The notes under the pieces: model-generated | What the model was told of the DNA's origin: nothing | The model's database searches: none | What the model saw: the letters and a program-made list of their open reading frames with translations, nothing else | In this document: positions 1-9,392 of the stretch, piece after piece | Position numbering within the stretch: the stretch's first letter is position 1 | Layout: the number at the start of each line of letters is the position of its first letter | Assembly: GCF_000333895.2 (NCBI RefSeq) | Contig: NZ_ANFM02000071.1 | Coordinates: 1-34,737 of the forward strand | DNA from: Grimontia indica | Lineage (GTDB): Bacteria > Pseudomonadota > Gammaproteobacteria > Enterobacterales > Vibrionaceae | Direction of reading: 5' to 3' | DNA: 34,737 bases | Translations under genes and position numbers: made by a program

Positions 1-114
1 CTGCTGCGTTATCGGCTTCTCATGTAGGCCAGCTACACATCGAAACCTCTGCCTTGCATAAAATCCCCACAAACTGCTGCAAAAATCATCACCAAAGGTC
101 AACAGCCCCTATGA

Positions 115-951
115 TCAGAACAACCGACGCTTGAGACCAGTTTTCTCCAGTACTCGGGTGGAGATTTCTTCAACCGACAATGAGGTGGTGTTGATATAAG
201 GAATCGCTTCACGACGAAACAAAGATTCAATCGTTGCGATCTCCTGTTCACACTGCTCACTACTGGCGTATTCACTGCCTGAAAGCCGGTTCTGACGGAT
301 CTGGGTCAGGCGTTCTGGTTCAATCGTCAAACCAAACAACTTGTGACGCTGGAACTCGAATTCCGGCAATAAACGCAGCATTTTCATGTCTTCCGCGATA
401 AACGGATAGTTCACCACACGAAGGCCGAATTGCATCGCCATGTAGAGACTGGTCGGGGTTTTACCGCTGCGAGAAACACCCAGCAGAATGATGTCGGCTT
501 TATCCAGGTCTTTTAAAGAAATGCCGTCATCGTGCGCCAAGGTGTATTCAATCGCCGAAATGCGGTCAAAGTAGGTGTCTGAATCTTTGCTGACACTGCG
601 GGAACGTTGAAGTTTTGGCTTGGGCTCGATTTGTGTGTCTTCTGCCACACGCTGGACGATACTTTCCAGAACATCGTAGAAAAATGCTGGCGCCTGCAGC
701 AGTTGATCACGCATAGCGGGAACGACCATGGAGAAGAAAACCAGCGGTTTTACCCCATGTTTATCGTGGGATTGTTGGATCTGTTTGACCAAATCCGCCA
801 CTTTGTCTTCAGACTCGACAAAAGGGAACGTTTTCTCGTTTGGGACAAAGGAAAACTGCCCCAAAACAACATGCCCTAATGTCTCGCATGTGATGGCTGT
901 CCCGTCCGAGACATAAAAGACGTCTCGGGTTTGAATTTCTGTGTGCTTCAA
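115..951 (-). CDS. ppsR: PEP synthase regulatory protein (kinase/pyrophosphorylase)
   Basis: This is a bifunctional regulator of PEP synthase. It uses ADP to phosphorylate, and phosphate to dephosphorylate, a Thr next to the catalytic His of PpsA, switching PpsA off and on (known for the family, formerly DUF299). At 278 residues it matches the E. coli protein in length. A P-loop-like GVSRSGKT lies at residues 158-165, followed by [11 protein letters not shown], and the segment [10 protein letters not shown] near residue 136 is typical of the family. The reading frame opens with TTG at 951; no ATG is available before the conserved [11 protein letters not shown] block at residues 11-21, so the TTG start is likely. 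It diverges from ppsA across a 170-base spacer, which fits its role as the PpsA switch. I see no clear terminator in positions 1-114. Confidence 0.95.
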   Translation of the reverse strand: MKHTEIQTRDVFYVSDGTAITCETLGHVVLGQFSFVPNEKTFPFVESEDKVADLVKQIQQSHDKHGVKPLVFFSMVVPAMRDQLLQAPAFFYDVLESIVQRVAEDTQIEPKPKLQRSRSVSKDSDTYFDRISAIEYTLAHDDGISLKDLDKADIILLGVSRSGKTPTSLYMAMQFGLRVVNYPFIAEDMKMLRLLPEFEFQRHKLFGLTIEPERLTQIRQNRLSGSEYASSEQCEQEIATIESLFRREAIPYINTTSLSVEEISTRVLEKTGLKRRLF

Positions 952-1121
952 AGGTTAATCTGCTCGCAAAATTTTATTAGGATACAAACATAACAATAAC
1001 AACAAATGGTCAGCCATTAACGTTTGCTCAGCTTTTGAAACCCATAGCGTTTTTTTAGCCCAAACTTAAGGTTTACCGCCCAAAACCCAATACAAAAACT
1101 GCATAGTTTCTGGAGAAAGAC

Positions 1122-3497
1122 ATGCAAAAGAACACCCTCTGGTTCGATACCCTGTCCATGGATGATGTTGACAAGGTCGGCGGCAAAAACGCTTCACTGG
1201 GCGAAATGGTTTCCAACCTCGCCAATGTTGGCGTTTCTGTCCCGAATGGGTTTGCGACCACTTCGTTTGCGTTTAACCAGTTTCTTGATTACGAAGGTCT
1301 GGATGATCGTATTCACCAAGTGCTCGATGAACTGGATATTGAAGATGTTGAAGCCCTACGCAAAGCCGGTTCCCAAATTCGACAATGGGTACTGGATGCC
1401 CCCTTCCCTGCTGATTTAGAGCAGGATATCCGAAACAATTACGAAACGCTGGTAGACGGAAATTCGGAGCTCTCCGTTGCTGTGCGTTCATCTGCGACAG
1501 CCGAGGATTTACCGGATGCATCCTTCGCCGGTCAGCAGGAAACCTTCCTGAACGTTAAAGGCATCGACGCTGTGCTTGAGGCAACCAAGCACGTATTCGC
1601 CTCATTGTTTAATGACCGCGCCATTTCTTACCGTGTGCATCAAGGCTTTGATCACCGTGGTATCTCTCTGTCTGCGGGCATTCAGCGCATGGTGCGTTCA
1701 GACAAAGCTTCATCTGGCGTCATGTTTACGCTGGACACAGAATCAGGCTTTGATCAGGTAGTGTTTATCACTTCCTCTTGGGGTCTCGGTGAAATGGTGG
1801 TGCAAGGTGCGGTGAACCCAGACGAGTTCTATGTGCACAAGCCACTGCTGGAAGCGGGTCATCCTGCGGTAGTTAAACGCACTTTCGGCTCCAAGCTGAT
1901 CAAGATGATTTACGCTGACAGTCAGGTGATTGGTAAGCAGGTTGAAATCATCGACACCTCAGCAGAAGAGCAAAGCCAGTTCTCGCTGAACGACGATGAA
2001 ATCGCAGAGCTTGCCAAACAAGCGATGATCATCGAGAAACACTACAAACGTCCAATGGACATTGAGTGGGCCAAAGACGGGATCGACGGCAAGCTCTACA
2101 TTGTTCAGGCACGTCCTGAAACGGTTTGCTCACAGAAGCAAGGCAACGTGATTGAACGTTACGAGCTAAGCGCCAAAGCGGGTGTCTTGGTGGAAGGGCG
2201 TGCTATCGGTCAGCGTATCGGCAACGGTAGTGTCCGTATCGTGAAATCACTGGATGAAATGTCACTGGTGCAAGACGGTGACGTGCTGGTCACTGACATG
2301 ACTGACCCGGATTGGGAACCGGTGATGAAGAAAGCCTCTGCGATTGTCACCAACCGCGGCGGCCGAACCTGTCACGCAGCGATTATCGCCCGTGAGCTTG
2401 GTATTCCAGCTATCGTTGGTTGTGGCGACGCCACCAGCAAACTAAGTGATGGTGCGGAAGTGACTATCTCTTGTGCTGAAGGTGAAACAGGTTACGTTTA
2501 CGAAGGTAAACTCGACTTTGCGGTCAGCCAAACTGCGGTAGACGAACTGCCAATGCTGCCAACCAAAGTGATGATGAATGTGGGTAACCCTGATCGTGCA
2601 TTCGATTTCGCCCAAATTCCGAACGAAGGTGTCGGTCTTGCCCGTCTTGAATTCATCATCAACAAGATGATTGGTATTCACCCGAAAGCCCTGCTGAACT
2701 TTGACGCACAAAGCGACGAACTGAAAGCAACCATCAATGAGCGCATTCGCGGTTACAAAGATCCGGTCGATTTCTATGTCAGCAAACTGACCGAAGGGAT
2801 CGCGACCATTGGTGCCGCTTTCTGGCCAAAGCGCGTCATCGTGCGTATGTCAGACTTCAAATCGAACGAATACAGCAACCTGATTGGTGGCAGCGAGTTC
2901 GAACCCCATGAAGAAAATCCTATGTTGGGCTTCCGTGGTGCTTCACGTTATATCTCACCAGTGTTTGAAGATTGCTTCGAATTGGAAACTCAGGCGATCA
3001 AACGCGTGCGTGACGAAATGGGTCTGAAGAACGTTGAAATCATGATCCCATTCGTTCGCACTACAGGTGAAGCGGCAGAAGTGAATGACCTTCTGGCGAA
3101 ACACAACCTGCGCCGCGGCGAGCAGGGTCTTAAAGTCATCATGATGTGTGAACTGCCATCCAATGCGGTATTGGCGGAAGACTTCCTGAAGTACTTTGAT
3201 GGCTTCTCCATTGGTTCAAACGACATGACCCAGCTGACGCTAGGCCTTGACCGTGATTCCGGTGATGTCGCGCATCTGTTTGATGAGCGCAACCCAGCGG
3301 TGAAAGCCATGCTGAAGATGGCGATTGATGCCGCCACCAAAGCAGGTAAGTACGTTGGTATCTGTGGGCAGGGTCCTTCGGATCACGATGACTTGGCGCA
3401 ATGGCTGATGGATCAGGGTATCAGTTCTGTTTCACTCAACCCGGATACCGTGGTTGATACCTGGATGAAACTTGGCAAAGTTGCTAATAAGTCCTGA
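1122..3497 (+). CDS. ppsA: Phosphoenolpyruvate synthase
   Basis: PpsA converts pyruvate and ATP to PEP, AMP and phosphate, feeding gluconeogenesis in the cytoplasm. At 791 residues it has the full family length. The N-terminal ATP-grasp/PPDK domain (about 15-345) includes [20 protein letters not shown]. The swivelling phosphohistidine domain carries [15 protein letters not shown], with the catalytic His at residue 418 and the regulatory Thr at 416. The C-terminal TIM barrel carries the PEP-binding segments GFRGASRY and [10 protein letters not shown], whose Cys is the expected acid/base. GGAG at 1112-1115 sits at good distance from the ATG. The divergent ppsR supplies post-translational control. 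A strong hairpin terminator follows within 60 bases, so ppsA is probably monocistronic. Confidence 0.97.
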   Translation: MQKNTLWFDTLSMDDVDKVGGKNASLGEMVSNLANVGVSVPNGFATTSFAFNQFLDYEGLDDRIHQVLDELDIEDVEALRKAGSQIRQWVLDAPFPADLEQDIRNNYETLVDGNSELSVAVRSSATAEDLPDASFAGQQETFLNVKGIDAVLEATKHVFASLFNDRAISYRVHQGFDHRGISLSAGIQRMVRSDKASSGVMFTLDTESGFDQVVFITSSWGLGEMVVQGAVNPDEFYVHKPLLEAGHPAVVKRTFGSKLIKMIYADSQVIGKQVEIIDTSAEEQSQFSLNDDEIAELAKQAMIIEKHYKRPMDIEWAKDGIDGKLYIVQARPETVCSQKQGNVIERYELSAKAGVLVEGRAIGQRIGNGSVRIVKSLDEMSLVQDGDVLVTDMTDPDWEPVMKKASAIVTNRGGRTCHAAIIARELGIPAIVGCGDATSKLSDGAEVTISCAEGETGYVYEGKLDFAVSQTAVDELPMLPTKVMMNVGNPDRAFDFAQIPNEGVGLARLEFIINKMIGIHPKALLNFDAQSDELKATINERIRGYKDPVDFYVSKLTEGIATIGAAFWPKRVIVRMSDFKSNEYSNLIGGSEFEPHEENPMLGFRGASRYISPVFEDCFELETQAIKRVRDEMGLKNVEIMIPFVRTTGEAAEVNDLLAKHNLRRGEQGLKVIMMCELPSNAVLAEDFLKYFDGFSIGSNDMTQLTLGLDRDSGDVAHLFDERNPAVKAMLKMAIDAATKAGKYVGICGQGPSDHDDLAQWLMDQGISSVSLNPDTVVDTWMKLGKVANKS

Positions 3498-3522
3498 TTC
3501 ATCGACTGAGTGAATGTGAAGT

Positions 3523-3554
3523 CCCGCAGCGCGAAAATGCTGCGGGATTTTTTT
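3523..3554 (+). terminator. Rho-independent terminator of ppsA
   Basis: A perfect 8-bp stem (CCCGCAGC at 3523-3530, GCTGCGGG at 3539-3546) with an 8-base loop is followed by a T-rich tract. It lies 26 bases after the ppsA stop codon. Confidence 0.9.
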
Positions 3555-3719
3555 ATTTTCAAACACGAAGATCTAGAATATTGTGCATTAAAATCTACTT
3601 TCTTGCACATTTTTCTCCCGCCATCATTCAGATTAATTAGAACACGATGTAATTCACTCTGTTTTTACGTGAACTCAGACGCGTTTATATCCCGAAAATC
3701 GATTAATGGCACAGCTAAC

Positions 3720-3761
3720 ATGATGCACATCAATATCACCACTCTCTTCACTCCAAATAAT
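3720..3761 (+). promoter_or_regulatory. FNR-like box and -10 element upstream of the DUF3360 permease
   Basis: ATGATGCACATCAA at 3720-3733 matches the FNR consensus TTGATNNNNATCAA at 9 of the 10 fixed bases. A -10-like AATAAT (5 of 6) lies at 3756-3761. A start site seven bases after that hexamer, at about 3768, puts the box centre at -41.5, the classical class II activator position. The box and the hexamer are visible in the sequence; FNR binding is an inference. Confidence 0.6.
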
Positions 3762-3796
3762 TAACAGCAATTAAGCTTTAACTCATCGGAGTGAAT

Positions 3797-5251
3797 ATGA
3801 GTCAAGAACAAGGACGTGATTACGCCTCTCAGCGGAAGCAATCCTATGAATTTTCTTCCCGCACTGAATACCTCGAACATGAATTAAATATTGCCAATTA
3901 CAAACGCTGGAAACTCCATCTCCCTTACCGTGATTTTGGTATTGAAATAGAAGACTGGGTGCCAGCTATTGCGGCAACCATTGGCAAAGTCGTGATGGTC
4001 ACCGCCATGGTTGCCGCCTTTGCTGCGCAGTTCGGTTTATCCCCTGAATTTGTAGCCGAAAACGTGCGTTTCGAACTCCTTATTGCAGGTCTGCTGTTCG
4101 CGATTTTCTTCTCTGCCATGTTTAACCCGCTGACCAATCTTGCAGGTACGCATGGCCCGATGATTCCTCTCATTCCTCTGATTGCTGCGGCAGGTGGTCA
4201 CCCGCTTGCTCTGGGAATAATGGTAGGCGTGTTTGGCTTAGTACTCAGCGCCACCAAAGGCGGCTCCAACCTTGTGAAGCTTACCGGTGAAGGTGTGCGG
4301 GGCGGCCTGTTGATTTACCTCGGTGCCGTCGGCCTGATTGGTCAGCTGACCGCATTTGAATCCTGGTCAGCGTCCACTGGGCTGAGTCATGTTTCCTTTG
4401 TTGTGATTCTCGCGACCATCGTGATTTACGCCTACCTTGCGAAGATTGAAAAACGTTGGCTGGCGATTCCTCTGTGTTCTGCGGTTGCAGGTATCATCGC
4501 GTTCGCCATGGGCGTGCCTTTTGAGTTCACCACTGAACCTGGCCTGCCAAATATGAGCCCGTTCTACTGGTGGGGCGAAGACACTGGTTGGCAACTTGGC
4601 TGGCCAAGCCTTGAGCACTACATCGCGGTGATCCCGTTTGCTGTGCTGGCGGTAGCCATGTGGTCACCGGATTTCCTTGGACACCGCGTGTTCCAGGAAC
4701 TGAATTACCCGAAAACCGCCAAAGGCGCGTTGATGAATGTGGACGACACCATGACGGTTTGTTCTGTGCGTCAGATAGTTGGTGCAGGTCTGGGTGGCGG
4801 TAACCTCGCTTCTTCTTGGGGTACCTACATGATTCCAGCGGCGATTGCCAAACGTCCTATTCCCGGTGGCGCGCTGTTAACCGGTGTGCTGTGTATTGCG
4901 GCTGCGGTGATTGGCTACCCGATGGACTTGGCGATGTGGGAACCTGTGCTTCGTGTTGCTTTGCTGGTTGGTGTGTTCCTGCCATTGCTGGAAGCGGGCA
5001 TGCAAATGGTGAAAAACGCCCGTAACTCCCAAAGTGCCGGTATCTGTATGTTTGCGTGTGCGCTGGTGAACCCGGTATTTGGCTGGGCACTAACCATGCT
5101 TTTGGATAACACGGGTTTGATTGGCAACAAAGAGCGCGCTGCGTCTCTCGGCCGCACAGACCGTCTGGGCATTCCACTCACGGCATTGATTGTCTGTGTG
5201 GGCGCGCTCGGTGTTGTAGGACAGCTCCCTGGGGTTCCTGCCCTGCTGTAA
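3797..5251 (+). CDS. DUF3360-type multipass membrane permease
   Basis: This 484-residue integral membrane protein has a hydrophilic N-terminus of about 55 residues and then roughly a dozen hydrophobic segments. I recognise it as resembling the uncharacterised DUF3360 family; the segment NPLTNLAGTHGPMIPLIPLI and the later short inverted helices are reminiscent of NCS2/SulP-type anion or nucleobase permeases, so a transport role is likely, but the substrate is unknown. An in-frame GTG exists at 3791, but GGAG at 3788-3791 is correctly spaced for the ATG at 3797, so I chose the ATG (protein begins MSQEQGRDYA). The gene has its own FNR-like promoter and its own terminator, so it is probably monocistronic and induced without oxygen. 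Confidence 0.75.
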   Translation: MSQEQGRDYASQRKQSYEFSSRTEYLEHELNIANYKRWKLHLPYRDFGIEIEDWVPAIAATIGKVVMVTAMVAAFAAQFGLSPEFVAENVRFELLIAGLLFAIFFSAMFNPLTNLAGTHGPMIPLIPLIAAAGGHPLALGIMVGVFGLVLSATKGGSNLVKLTGEGVRGGLLIYLGAVGLIGQLTAFESWSASTGLSHVSFVVILATIVIYAYLAKIEKRWLAIPLCSAVAGIIAFAMGVPFEFTTEPGLPNMSPFYWWGEDTGWQLGWPSLEHYIAVIPFAVLAVAMWSPDFLGHRVFQELNYPKTAKGALMNVDDTMTVCSVRQIVGAGLGGGNLASSWGTYMIPAAIAKRPIPGGALLTGVLCIAAAVIGYPMDLAMWEPVLRVALLVGVFLPLLEAGMQMVKNARNSQSAGICMFACALVNPVFGWALTMLLDNTGLIGNKERAASLGRTDRLGIPLTALIVCVGALGVVGQLPGVPALL

Positions 5252-5305
5252 GTGAAAGATGTAATGTAACCTTGCCCAATCTCAGTCGGGCGTTTATATA
5301 CTTTT

Positions 5306-5328
5306 GCCACCCAATTGGGTGGCTTTTT
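5306..5328 (+). terminator. Rho-independent terminator after the DUF3360 permease
   Basis: An 18-base perfect palindrome, GCCACCCAATTGGGTGGC (5306-5323), is followed by TTTTT. It lies 55 bases past the stop codon. Confidence 0.85.
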
Positions 5329-5892
5329 GACTTCTCTGACTCAGGAATAAAAGCCGTTGGAAAATATGACATTTTGTATCTAAATATTTCCAGTTAGAAA
5401 AATTAGAGTAATCACTTCGGAATATTCAGCTTAAATCACCGAACAGTATAATTATCTTTATATTCCAACCCACCCAGACAGATCGATAATAATAACCATA
5501 TATCTCGTGATATTAATTTACATATAACGATAGAATAATTTTACTCTGGCATCATCGGCTGGTTATTCACTTGTTATCTTCCCATTCGGATATTTATTTC
5601 GACCTCAAAATTGTTTCAGCCCAACTCAAAACCAAACATTGATCGAAGTTATTCATTTGTGGAAATTTGGATTCAGAAGAATCTCCCGATCTAGCCCATA
5701 CATCCATCAGAAAATGCATACTAAGCCAAAACCAATATAACTCATTGTATTAATAGCATTTAAATTGAATTCCCTACTGTGTCAGCAAATCTTTCCGACT
5801 AGAAATCAATGCATTGATGGCATAAATGAATCAGCTATCTGTGCAGCTTCGTCGACTTTCGAGTTTGTAAGAAAATATGTCGCTCAGCACGG
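5329..5892. other. AT-rich intergenic region without a recognisable gene
   Basis: This stretch of more than 550 bases is noticeably AT-rich compared with the flanking genes and carries no reading frame with coding character on either strand. I see no tRNA, repeat or strong hairpin in it. It probably serves as the long upstream region of the OFA transporter gene; the AT-richness would suit a nucleoid protein such as H-NS, but that is only a suggestion. Confidence 0.5.
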
Positions 5893-5906
5893 TTGATGTA
5901 AATCAA
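5893..5906 (+). promoter_or_regulatory. Perfect FNR-like box upstream of the OFA-family transporter
   Basis: TTGATGTAAATCAA matches the FNR consensus TTGATNNNNATCAA at all ten fixed bases. It lies 60 bases before the start codon. If it acts at -41.5, the start site would be about 5941, with a -10 at 5929-5934; the hexamer there (TAACGT) is a poor match, as is possible for an activator-dependent promoter. Binding is inferred from the consensus only. Confidence 0.7.
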
Positions 5907-5966
5907 CTGTTGCCAATCATTCAGTCAGTAACGTGTCAGGTATCTTGATTCAATAAGGATATCGAT

Positions 5967-7211
5967 ATGAAAAACCGCTGGCTTATTGCCGCTTCTGCCG
6001 TGGGTATCCATGGCTCTATCGGCTCAGTCTACGCATGGAGCGTATTTAACCTTCCTCTCGAACAAACCTTTGGCTGGGACAGATCTGCCGTTGCGAGCAC
6101 CTTCAGTTTAGCTATTTTCTTTTTGGGGCTTTCCGCAGCGATTATGGGTCACTTCGTTGAGAAGCATGGCCCGCGAAAAGCAGGCTTACTGGCAGCCACC
6201 TTCTGGGGTTCAGGTTTGCTGATTGCCGGCTTCGGTACTTCTGTTGGCAACATCTATCTGCTGTGGCTCGGCTACGGCGTATTCGGCGGCATCGGTCTTG
6301 GCATTGGCTATATCACACCTGTCTCCACGTTGGTGAAATGGTTCCCGGACAGACGCGGCTTTGCCACTGGCCTTGCGATTATGGGCTTTGGATTTGGTGC
6401 CATGATTGGCGGTCCGGTGTTTGGTTACCTGATGGAAAACTTCTCCATCCCATTCACTTTTTACGCTTCTGGCATCGCCTATATGGCCGTGATGTATCTT
6501 TCTGCGTTGTATCTTGAGCGCCCACCTCAAGGTTGGATGCCTGATGGCATGAAAGAAGCCGTCGCTTCCGGCGCGCAGAAAATCACAAAGGATCTGACGC
6601 AGCAAACCGCTAATGAGGCCGTGAAGACCGCACCGTTCTACTGGCTTTGGATCATGATGTTTATCAACATCTCCTGCGGTATTGGTGTCATTTACTCTGC
6701 TTCTCCACTGGCACAAGAAACCATTGGGCTTTCCCCCACCGAAGCGGCTGCCGTCGTCGGTTTAATGGCTGTTTTTAACGGCATCGGACGTTTAGGTTGG
6801 GCGACACTCTCTGACTCCTTGGGACGCGCGAACACTTACATTGCGTTCTTTGTGCTGCAGATTGCGCTGTTTGCAGTATTGCCGAATATCGGCAGTGTGT
6901 TGATGTTCCAAGTAGTGCTCTTCACCATCATGACCTGTTACGGCGGTGGCTTCGCAACCTTGCCAGCATTTATTGGTGATTTGTTCGGTACCAAACAACT
7001 TGGCGCGATCCACGGTTACATTCTCACGGCTTGGGCAGCCGCTGGCTTGGTTGGCCCGCAAATCGCCGCTTACCTGCGCTCCGTTACCGGAAGCTATGAA
7101 TTGACGCTCTATATCTTCGGTGGTGCATTTGTGGTGGCACTGGGTGTGGCATTTATGATGAAGGCGTACATCACCAAAGCGCGTGGAAAACTGGAAGCGG
7201 TAACAGCGTAA
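5967..7211 (+). CDS. OFA-family MFS transporter (oxalate/formate antiporter-like)
   Basis: This 414-residue inner-membrane carrier has twelve predicted hydrophobic segments in two halves with a soluble central loop at about residues 190-215. The N-terminal SVYAWSVFNLPLEQ followed by GWDRSAVASTFSL is typical of the OFA (oxalate:formate antiporter) family, and the MFS loop signature appears as GHFVEKHGPRKAG. Known members exchange small carboxylates such as oxalate and formate; E. coli YhjX is a pyruvate-responsive relative. The substrate here cannot be read from sequence. AAGGAT lies eight bases before the ATG. The perfect FNR-like box upstream suggests anaerobic induction, consistent with formate, pyruvate or another fermentation acid. 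A shared hairpin separates it from convergent galE. Confidence 0.88.
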   Translation: MKNRWLIAASAVGIHGSIGSVYAWSVFNLPLEQTFGWDRSAVASTFSLAIFFLGLSAAIMGHFVEKHGPRKAGLLAATFWGSGLLIAGFGTSVGNIYLLWLGYGVFGGIGLGIGYITPVSTLVKWFPDRRGFATGLAIMGFGFGAMIGGPVFGYLMENFSIPFTFYASGIAYMAVMYLSALYLERPPQGWMPDGMKEAVASGAQKITKDLTQQTANEAVKTAPFYWLWIMMFINISCGIGVIYSASPLAQETIGLSPTEAAAVVGLMAVFNGIGRLGWATLSDSLGRANTYIAFFVLQIALFAVLPNIGSVLMFQVVLFTIMTCYGGGFATLPAFIGDLFGTKQLGAIHGYILTAWAAAGLVGPQIAAYLRSVTGSYELTLYIFGGAFVVALGVAFMMKAYITKARGKLEAVTA

Positions 7212-7225
7212 TTGAAAAAAAAGAA

Positions 7226-7253
7226 AAAGCCCGCTGAAGTATCAGCGGGCTTT
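7226..7253. terminator. Bidirectional terminator between the OFA transporter and galE
   Basis: The arms AAAGCCCGCTGA (7226-7237) and TCAGCGGGCTTT (7242-7253) form a 12-bp perfect stem with a 4-base loop. The T-tract is long on the minus strand and short on the plus strand, so it ends galE transcripts best and can serve both convergent genes. Confidence 0.88.
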
Positions 7254-7274
7254 GGTATTTCTAAAAGGCGTTAT

Positions 7275-8282
7275 TTAATAACCCTGAGGGTTCTTTGACT
7301 GCCAACGCCAGGTGTCTTCTACCATGTCATTTAAGGTATGGGTTGCTTTCCAACCAAGATCTTGCTGCGCTTTGGCAGGGTCTGCCCAACACTCTGCAAT
7401 ATCACCAGGACGACGCGGTGCAATTTGGTAAGCGATATCTTTACCGCATGCTTCACTGAACGCAGCTACCATTTCCAACACACTCTTACCGTCGCCAGTT
7501 CCCAGGTTATAAATGTGCAAACCCGCTTTCTTGCCGACTTTATCAAGCGCAGCAAGATGACCTTCCGCCAAGTCGACAACGTGGATGTAGTCACGTACAC
7601 CACTCCCGTCACGGGTTGGGTAATCATCACCAAATACCGACAGGAATTCACGACGACCAACAGCTACTTGTGAAATAAACGGCATCAGATTGTTTGGAAT
7701 ACCTTGTGGATCTTCACCCATCTCACCCGACTTGTGCGAGCCCACTGGATTGAAATAGCGAAGCAGAGTAATGCTCCAGTCTGGGTTCGCTTTTTGGAAG
7801 TCAGTCAGACACTCTTCCACCATCAGCTTACTGCGGCCATAAGGGTTGGTCGCTGACGTTGGGAAGTCTTCACGGATTGGCACAGAAGCCGGGTCACCAT
7901 AAACGGTTGCTGACGAGCTGAAAATCAGCGAGTGAACACCTGCATCACGCATCGCATCCACCAGCACCAGAGTACCGTTAACATTGTTGTCGTAGTATTC
8001 CAGCGGCTTCTCAACCGACTCACCCACGGCTTTCAAGCCAGCAAAGTGGATGACTGCATCAATGTTTTCTTTTTCAAACACTGAGGCCAGAAACGGTTTG
8101 TCACGGATATCGCCCTGATAAAACGTCGGCTTTTTGCCCGTCAGTTTTTCAATGCGTTCGAGTACCGCAAGTTTACTGTTATGCAGGTTATCGAGAAGGA
8201 TAGGATTTAGGCCTGCTTCAATCATCTGAACACAGGTGTGACTGCCAATGTAGCCAACGCCGCCAGTTACGAGTACGTTCAT
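7275..8282 (-). CDS. galE: UDP-glucose 4-epimerase
   Basis: GalE interconverts UDP-glucose and UDP-galactose in the Leloir pathway and supplies UDP-galactose for surface polysaccharide. It is a 335-residue extended SDR protein. The NAD-binding motif TGGVGYIGSH lies at residues 6-15, a Ser run (SSSATVYG) at 122-129 contains the catalytic Ser, and the catalytic pair is Tyr148/Lys152 in NPYGRSKL. The frame is open for 49 codons further upstream, but the conserved N-terminus MNVLVTGG begins at 8282 with GAG just before it, so that start was chosen. No galT, galK or galM is adjacent, so it may serve envelope biosynthesis rather than a galactose-use operon. Confidence 0.95.
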   Translation of the reverse strand: MNVLVTGGVGYIGSHTCVQMIEAGLNPILLDNLHNSKLAVLERIEKLTGKKPTFYQGDIRDKPFLASVFEKENIDAVIHFAGLKAVGESVEKPLEYYDNNVNGTLVLVDAMRDAGVHSLIFSSSATVYGDPASVPIREDFPTSATNPYGRSKLMVEECLTDFQKANPDWSITLLRYFNPVGSHKSGEMGEDPQGIPNNLMPFISQVAVGRREFLSVFGDDYPTRDGSGVRDYIHVVDLAEGHLAALDKVGKKAGLHIYNLGTGDGKSVLEMVAAFSEACGKDIAYQIAPRRPGDIAECWADPAKAQQDLGWKATHTLNDMVEDTWRWQSKNPQGY

Positions 8283-8357
8283 GTCAAATCTCAATTGGGT
8301 TGTGATTTTAGATTCCGTGCCTACGTTCAATTCAAGCACGGATTTGTTATGGCGACC

Positions 8358-8386
8358 ACTATACCTGAGCAAGTCAGAAGTGCCAG
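8358..8386 (-). promoter_or_regulatory. Predicted sigma-70 promoter of galE
   Basis: Read on the minus strand, a -35-like CTGGCA (plus 8381-8386, 4 of 6) and a -10 TATAGT (plus 8358-8363, 5 of 6) are separated by exactly 17 bases. They sit about 75 bases upstream of the galE start codon. Confidence 0.5.
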
Positions 8387-8426
8387 TTACATACATCGAA
8401 TCGCATAAAAACCACAGTGTTAGGCG

Positions 8427-8453
8427 CAAATTCGAATAACTGGCTCGAATTTG
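8427..8453. repeat. Inverted repeat with ATTCGA...TCGAAT core upstream of galE
   Basis: CAAATTCGA (8427-8435) and TCGAATTTG (8445-8453) are perfect 9-base inverted arms separated by nine bases. It lies about 40 bases upstream of the predicted galE -35 element and could be an operator. A similar core occurs at 23670-23689 upstream of metY. No known operator was recognised. Confidence 0.5.
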
Positions 8454-8500
8454 AAAAGATGATTTTTCAGTTTTACAGTGGATTTAATTCGAATGTAAAT

Positions 8501-8530
8501 AAAAAAAGCCGCTGGCTTATGCAGCGGCTT
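8501..8530 (-). terminator. Terminator for minus-strand transcription, next to the IS left end
   Basis: On the minus strand, AAGCCGCTG (plus 8522-8530 read in reverse complement) pairs with CAGCGGCTT (plus 8506-8514) around a 7-base loop, followed by a run of seven T. No gene now lies directly upstream of it on the minus strand: five bases away the IS begins. It may mark the end of a gene removed or displaced by the IS, and it insulates galE. Confidence 0.75.
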
Positions 8531-8534
8531 CGTT

Positions 8535-9392
8535 GGGGTTGTTGCAAAAAATCCCTCGTGACCCAAAATCGTCTCATTTCTCCCTGGCGGATAACAGATA
8601 GATGGCCAACAACGAATTCAAATGGAAACACTTCGCGCCTGAAATCATCCTTTGGTGCCTGCGCTGGTATGGCTCAACTCCCATGAGCTACGCCAACCTC
8701 AGCGATATGCTGCAGGAGCGAGGGGTCTCGGTTAACCGCTCGACCATTTACCGTTGGTTTATTGAGTATGCCCCAGTATTACGCAAGAAATTACGCCGTT
8801 ATCAGTTCATCCGTGCAGACACGTCGTGGCAGCTCGATGAAACCTACGTCAAGGTGAAAGGAAAATGGCATTACCTGTACAGGGCTATCAACAAGCAAGG
8901 CGAGACACTGGACTTTTATTTTTCCCACCAACGTAATAAAGACGCCGCTTATCAGTTCTTGAAGCGATGCCTAAGAGGCTATGATGTAGAGACTCAACCT
9001 AAAACGTTAAACACCGACAAGCATTCCTCCTATGACAATGCGATTGCCCGCCTGAAGAAGGAAGGACGACTTAGAGCGGATGTTGAGCAACGGCAAGTGA
9101 AATACCTCAACAATGGTATTGAATCTGATCATGCCCCCATCAAGAAACTCGTTGCAGGCACTGGCGGTTTTAAAAAACGAAAGCGTGCCTGGTCAACCCT
9201 TCAGGGATTCGAATCTCTACGGATGTTGAATAAAGGCCAGTTTGATTTCTGGTTACGTCAGGATGAACGTAAAGTACTTGTGCGGGAGAGATCCGCCTTT
9301 ATGAATCGTCTCTTTAATGTCGAGGTGATTTATACGTAATTTCAGAAAACTGTGCGGTGAAATCCGACCAATTAATTTTTTGCAACAACCCC
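8535..9392 (+). mobile_element. IS6-family insertion sequence, complete
   Basis: The element is 858 bases long, with 18-base perfect terminal inverted repeats: GGGGTTGTTGCAAAAAAT at 8535-8552 and its reverse complement at 9375-9392. It carries one intact DDE transposase gene that fills most of it. IS6-family elements normally make 8-base target duplications; the flanks here (GCTTCGTT on the left, CCTGACAT on the right) do not match. Its right end lies inside an integrase gene, which it truncates, and its left end abuts a terminator. Confidence 0.93.
8602..9339 (+). CDS. IS6-family transposase
   Basis: This 245-residue DDE transposase begins with a helix-turn-helix region (about 20-55, including RGVSVNRSTIYRWF). 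The catalytic triad is Asp79 (in WQLDETYVKV), Asp139 (in NTDKHSSY) and Glu174 (in NGIESDHAPIK). The second Asp and the Glu are separated by 34 residues, the DDX34E spacing of the family. The C-terminal FKKRKRAWSTLQGFESLRML is also typical. The frame is uninterrupted and both terminal repeats are intact, so the element may still be active. IS6 elements move replicatively and often delete or fuse neighbouring DNA. Confidence 0.95.
   Translation: MANNEFKWKHFAPEIILWCLRWYGSTPMSYANLSDMLQERGVSVNRSTIYRWFIEYAPVLRKKLRRYQFIRADTSWQLDETYVKVKGKWHYLYRAINKQGETLDFYFSHQRNKDAAYQFLKRCLRGYDVETQPKTLNTDKHSSYDNAIARLKKEGRLRADVEQRQVKYLNNGIESDHAPIKKLVAGTGGFKKRKRAWSTLQGFESLRMLNKGQFDFWLRQDERKVLVRERSAFMNRLFNVEVIYT

Noticed and set aside
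1-60. Sequence at the left edge with a small TGTAG...CTACA hairpin, possibly part of a dispersed repeat
   Set aside because: Only one copy is in the window and the stem is five base pairs; I could not support a repeat from sequence alone.
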